In this document: piece by piece, positions 8,701 through 11,687 of the stretch | Position numbering within the stretch: position 1 is the stretch's first letter | How the letters are laid out: every line of letters starts with the position of its first letter | NCBI GenBank assembly: GCA_025331435.1 | Contig: JAIWNI010000315.1 | Span: forward strand, 1 to 11,687 | Reading direction: 5' to 3' | DNA length: 11,687 bases | Origin: Choanephora cucurbitarum | Taxonomy: Eukaryota; Mucoromycota; Mucoromycetes; Mucorales; Choanephoraceae | Made by a program: the position numbers and the translations under genes | The notes under the pieces: generated by a model | Databases searched by the model: none | What the model was told of the DNA's origin: nothing | The model's input: only the letters and a program-made list of their open reading frames with translations

Positions 8701-8904
8701 GAATATGGCATCCCAAATATCACTCTTTTTCCCGAGGACTCACCTCAGAAGAAGTACATGGTGTGTGGTGTTGAAGACATTATAAATATTGTGGGATTTG
8801 TCAGGTACAGTGAAAACATATTGCAGCATAAATTGATCTGGCCAGATGCTATGTATTACAAAAAAGTAGACAACTTGAAGAAGGGTGAGCTTAGGAACAT
8901 GTAA
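5763..8904 (+). CDS. tnp2/Plavaka-like (CMC superfamily) DDE transposase, intact, six exons, 946 residues
   Basis: Likely cut-and-paste transposase acting in the nucleus on the ends of its own DNA element. Exons are 5763-6081, 6138-6903, 6967-7315, 7376-7845, 7907-8527 and 8589-8904. They total 2841 nt, exactly 947 codons with TAA, and no internal stop remains. Each intron has GT...AG ends (GTACAT, GTATGA, GTAGGT, GTAAAA and GTAAGT donors). Residues 7-30 hold a C2HC finger (C7, C10, H24, C30), followed by a Ser/Thr/Asp-rich linker to about 106. A Cys4 motif (C209, C213, C226, C231) resembles the zinc-binding part of the family. Catalytic candidates are D335 (LFVDGY), D422 (TGDIPG) and E688 (SLERTI). 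A CxxC plus His (C441, C444, H449) follows the second Asp, as in CMC transposases. RAVGWQDFLLYVVPTIV (from about 581) is another family-typical stretch. The family call rests on remembered motifs. It could be an active element's gene or a domesticated one; no terminal repeats were found. Confidence 0.8.
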
Positions 8905-8944
8905 AAGTGTAAATACTTATAGCTGTAAACTATCTTTGTAAAAG

Positions 8945-8960
8945 AATACGTACGCGTATT
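8945..8960. repeat. Small inverted repeat in the transposase 3' untranslated region
   Basis: AATACG (8945-8950) and CGTATT (8955-8960) flank a TACG loop. It lies between the stop codon and the AATAAA. It is the most CG-rich spot in an otherwise AT-rich stretch. Its function is unknown. Confidence 0.5.
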
Positions 8961-8966
8961 TACTCC

Positions 8967-8972
8967 AATAAA
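8967..8972 (+). promoter_or_regulatory. Poly(A) signal of the transposase gene
   Basis: AATAAA 63 bases after the TAA at 8902-8904, in the right orientation and at a normal distance. It supports the gene ending here. Confidence 0.5.
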
Positions 8973-9231
8973 TATATCATTGCTGGCAAAATATGATAGT
9001 CTTGTATCTTATTATTATAGACGATTTGTAAATGAAGAAGAGAAAAAGGGGTCATGATAAAATTGGATATTTTATTCTGTATACACAATTAGTTGGAATG
9101 AAGATCAGCAGTCACTTAAACTATAGATGTGGACATCGATTCAAATTGGTGGCCTTTCTCTTTCTCTCTTTATTATAACTTTCGACATTTACAGTTCCAG
9201 ATTTTCCTCTAAAGCAACATATTTATCAGAG

Positions 9232-9341
9232 TAAAAGTATGCGCTAATAGGTGTTGCTTTTTTCACGATGTGCAGCCAATTTGTCAAATTACTACATCCT
9301 GAGAATGTTGGAAAGTTGGGCTAATTAGAAGCATACTTTTA
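9232..9341. repeat. 110-bp structure with 11-base perfect inverted ends
   Basis: TAAAAGTATGC (9232-9242) and GCATACTTTTA (9331-9341) are perfect inverted repeats. Similarity continues inward (GCTAATAGG against TTCTAATTAG read from the other side), so the arms are about 20 bases with mismatches. The spacer of roughly 70-90 bases has no repeat. No flanking target-site duplication is evident (AGAG on the left, CCAA on the right). It could be a tiny non-autonomous element or a structured end of the transposon. Confidence 0.5.
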
Positions 9342-9659
9342 CCAAACGCGAACCTTATTCTTTATCTCGATGATCACTATTTGTATCTTATTTCCGGCAT
9401 GAGTATTTACCAAGGGTTATACAATAAGGTATATTAAATGTTTAACTGATTAAAGAAATTGTCCACTCTAAAAAATATTTCATCTACACGTTTATTTCAT
9501 TCTGTTAACTCAATAGACCATGCACATCACATCTTTAACGACATCTATGTTTATTAAACAGCGAAAGAGTCTACAATACTATCAATATAACGATTAAAGT
9601 AATGATTTCAGTCACTGCATTCATCAAATGGGTTTAAGTATTTTTTTAGAATGAAATGA

Positions 9660-10069
9660 ACAACTCCTTGTGTTACCATTTCGGTTAACGAGCAACTTAT
9701 TCGAACATTCCACCAATGCGTGTCCCATTTCAATGGTCCTAAACTCTTGTAAGTGCTTCTTATATCTTACTGATTATTATGGCGATTAACAAAAAATCTT
9801 TTTATTTACAAGCTTCGATCCTATATTCACTACTTTGATCATCGCATGGATAATAATAATATACCAGGTGTAACGTTTCTTTGGAAGATAGTGATCCAAT
9901 AAACATCGAAACATTTCAATCGATCGTATCAAGCAATGAATGTGGAAGTGAAGTCTTTATAGAAGTTGCCTTACTTCCGACTTATTCGTGCCATCTTCAT
10001 CATTCAAGTAAACAGGTTTTATGCACCGCTAGAAGTTCGATCCAAAATAAATTCATACCGAAGCGTTAG
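9660..10069 (+). other. Weak coding-like remnant with an intron-like segment
   Basis: An open segment reading NEQLIRTFHQCVSHFNGPKL ends at a GTAAGT donor (about 9750). A 64-nt AT-rich intron-like stretch ends in TTTACAAG near 9813, and the frame then continues for about 18 codons. A further open frame lies at 9881-10069. The pattern (aliphatic helix, then an xxGPxxL turn) is loosely like the region after the second Asp in some large fungal transposases, but nothing decisive is present and stops interrupt it. I do not recognise it with confidence. Confidence 0.2.
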
Positions 10070-10195
10070 ATTCTTTATTAGTTGTTTATACTGTGAGCAA
10101 CTGTCGAAATCATTCATCTTTTATTGAGTTGATAATAAAAACAGTTGTTTTTCATCTATAATTGAGCTGCTAGGATCAAGTCTCAATCAAAACTA

Positions 10196-10882
10196 ATGGT
10201 ATTTCTCATTCAAACCAGTCGTTGTTGTCCCACGCACTTTATGTTTTGTATCATCTCTTGCATTTCTTATGCTTTGTTTAAATATCATTGTTGGATAAGA
10301 TTTACGAAAAGGACATCTTTAAAAAGCATCCATCCTTTCTTCCTTTCTCTTGGAAACCCATTACGGCACCGTTCATGCACAACCAAAACATTCGCTATTT
10401 TGATAATATTTGCTGAAAGTTAATTGGTGATTGACCAAAATTTGTTCTCATCTGTGGTCAATTGTGACAAAATGACGATGAGCCCTTTTAATATTCTCAT
10501 GCTTTTCTTTATTTTTGAAAGCTTTTTCTTTTTTTCAAAACAAAAATGCTATAATACGTTGTCAACTAGAATGAAGTCTGCTTCTGCTTTGATAAAACTA
10601 CCGTTTTTTTTGGCTCGTCTCTAATCTGCTTATCGAATGATCCTTTTCTTGGCTAAAATTGATTGCATATTGTATGGAATTGGTTATTTAGACCTCATTC
10701 AAAGACGTTTGAAAGCTCGAGTCTATCTCGATTACAGACAGTCTCATACTGCGAGCAACCTCGTTCAACCTCAACTATTATCTAAACATTCTAAACCCAT
10801 CATCTTTTACTGTAGTACATCTTTGGCTCTTACAATTAATCTTGGGATACACCTGCTAACGCTGGTTAACATCAAAATCTAG
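10196..10882 (+). other. T-rich frame broken by two TAA stops; possible decayed gene
   Basis: A single frame runs 229 codons and is interrupted only by TAA at 10421-10423 and 10622-10624, ending with TAG at 10880-10882. The translation is hydrophobic in the first two thirds (Phe/Leu/Ile/Ser) because the strand is T-rich. The last 81 codons are more mixed (for example RRLKARVYLDYRQSHTASNL). No domain is recognised. It may be a decayed gene, or simply a T-rich strand in which stop codons are rare. Confidence 0.2.
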
Positions 10883-11402
10883 TTTCTAGACTCTTATCCT
10901 AACTGCAAAAGGCTGTTTTCATCCACAAAAGCATGTCTTTCTAGATGGTGATGACTGTTTAGGCCAACTAGACAACTGTGAGTGTCTTTACATAACTTTG
11001 TTACGAATTGCCTTTCTTTCAACTTGGGTTAACATAAATCACTCAACATCCTTTCCTCTCTTCATTTTAGTTTACTTGCCCACTATTGCTCATTTCTTCT
11101 AACCTCTGCTCTGTCTTTTACTCCTTTTTGCCATCCCTTGTCAAAATATCTTGTGGTTGCACTTTTGAGAAGCCCATTTTTGTTGTACAAGACTGTTACT
11201 TGCTTTCTCCAAGTTGGGTATACCACTGATCTTGACATCACGCATGTTGCTTCACAATCTTGAACCAAGTGAACCGCTTAAGCGCCCTAACAAGTGTAAC
11301 CTTCATGTTTTATATCGGCAAAGCTGTGTAATTATTTTTTTAACTTCTACCATTCGAATAGCTACCCAAGTTCTTCTTTCTGCCTAACTTGACTTCAAGT
11401 GT
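10883..11402. other. Pyrimidine-rich intergenic stretch
   Basis: C/T-rich on the plus strand, no supported gene. A 61-codon minus-strand ORF (11083-11268, containing MSRSVVYPTWRKQ) has no recognisable domain. Confidence 0.35.
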
Positions 11403-11496
11403 TCAAGATTCTCAACATTGTCAACCGATGCATCTTCCATTAGGCACATCATGTTGATCCTAAGTACTGCATGATGTCAACATTCCAGAATCTTGA
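11403..11496. repeat. Imperfect long hairpin
   Basis: TCAAGATTCT (11403-11412) pairs perfectly with AGAATCTTGA (11487-11496). Further in, parts of CAACATTGTCAACCGATGC (to 11431) can pair imperfectly with GCATGATGTCAACATTCC (from 11469). Arms are about 28 bases with a 37-base spacer. A short minus-strand open segment (with MMCLMEDASVDNVENLEHL) overlaps it, so the repeat may be a palindromic duplication within an old coding sequence. Confidence 0.45.
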
Positions 11497-11687
11497 GGTT
11501 CGAAACTTACTGGGCTTGACTAAAGTGATTTATTTTGCTTCAAGTTATTTGGAAGAAAGTAGCAAAATTATTTCCGCATTCACGCGTAGCCCTTTTTTTT
11601 TTCTACAGAAACCTTTATTTAGTTTGCTTGGCGGGTCCATCGCTTCCACTCTTATTATCTATTTTTCTTGTGCTTTCTACTGCTTCT

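Noticed and set aside
11497..11506. GGTTCGAAAC resembling a tRNA T-loop
   Set aside because: The flanking bases do not form the T stem, and no D arm, anticodon arm or acceptor stem could be found.

Overview
The window looks like nuclear DNA of an early-diverging fungus, most likely a member of the Mucoromycota (Mucorales-type). The reasons are AT-rich non-coding DNA with long A/T runs, very short spliceosomal introns (56-64 nt, GT...AG), TATA boxes and AATAAA signals, and one long gene of the tnp2/Plavaka-like (CMC superfamily) transposase type that is common in fungal genomes. This assignment is inference; no ribosomal or housekeeping marker is present. I see no bacterial operon, CRISPR array, rRNA or tRNA.

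Layout. 1-1113: AT-rich, mostly gene-free, with one strong hairpin (339-374) and a pyrimidine tract. 1114-1489 (+): a possible small three-exon gene encoding 84 residues, visible only when two short introns are removed. About 2069-2607 (-): broken coding-like sequence that may be a relic of a LINE-type endonuclease. 3224-4270 (-): a three-exon gene with a TATA box and poly(A) signals, encoding a coiled coil, a globular middle and a Pro/Leu/Gln-rich, poly-Gln tail. It appears dead, with one in-frame TAA and one net frame change. 5058-5267 (+): a fragment whose end resembles the first catalytic-Asp region of the intact transposase next door.

5763-8904 (+) is the centrepiece: a six-exon, apparently intact gene for a 946-residue DDE transposase. 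All five introns (56, 63, 60, 61, 61 nt) restore the frame exactly. It has a C2HC finger, a Ser/Thr/Asp-rich linker, a Cys4 motif and D/D/E candidates in the expected contexts, plus a TATA box upstream and AATAAA downstream. It reads as visibly less AT-rich than its flanks. I could not find terminal inverted repeats by eye, so the element's ends are undefined.

8905-11687: AT-rich DNA with an inverted-repeat structure (9232-9341), weak coding-like remnants (about 9660-10069; a T-rich frame at 10196-10882 broken by two TAA) and another imperfect hairpin (11403-11496). Overall this is a transposon-rich, gene-poor accessory region: one possibly live element among the remains of others.
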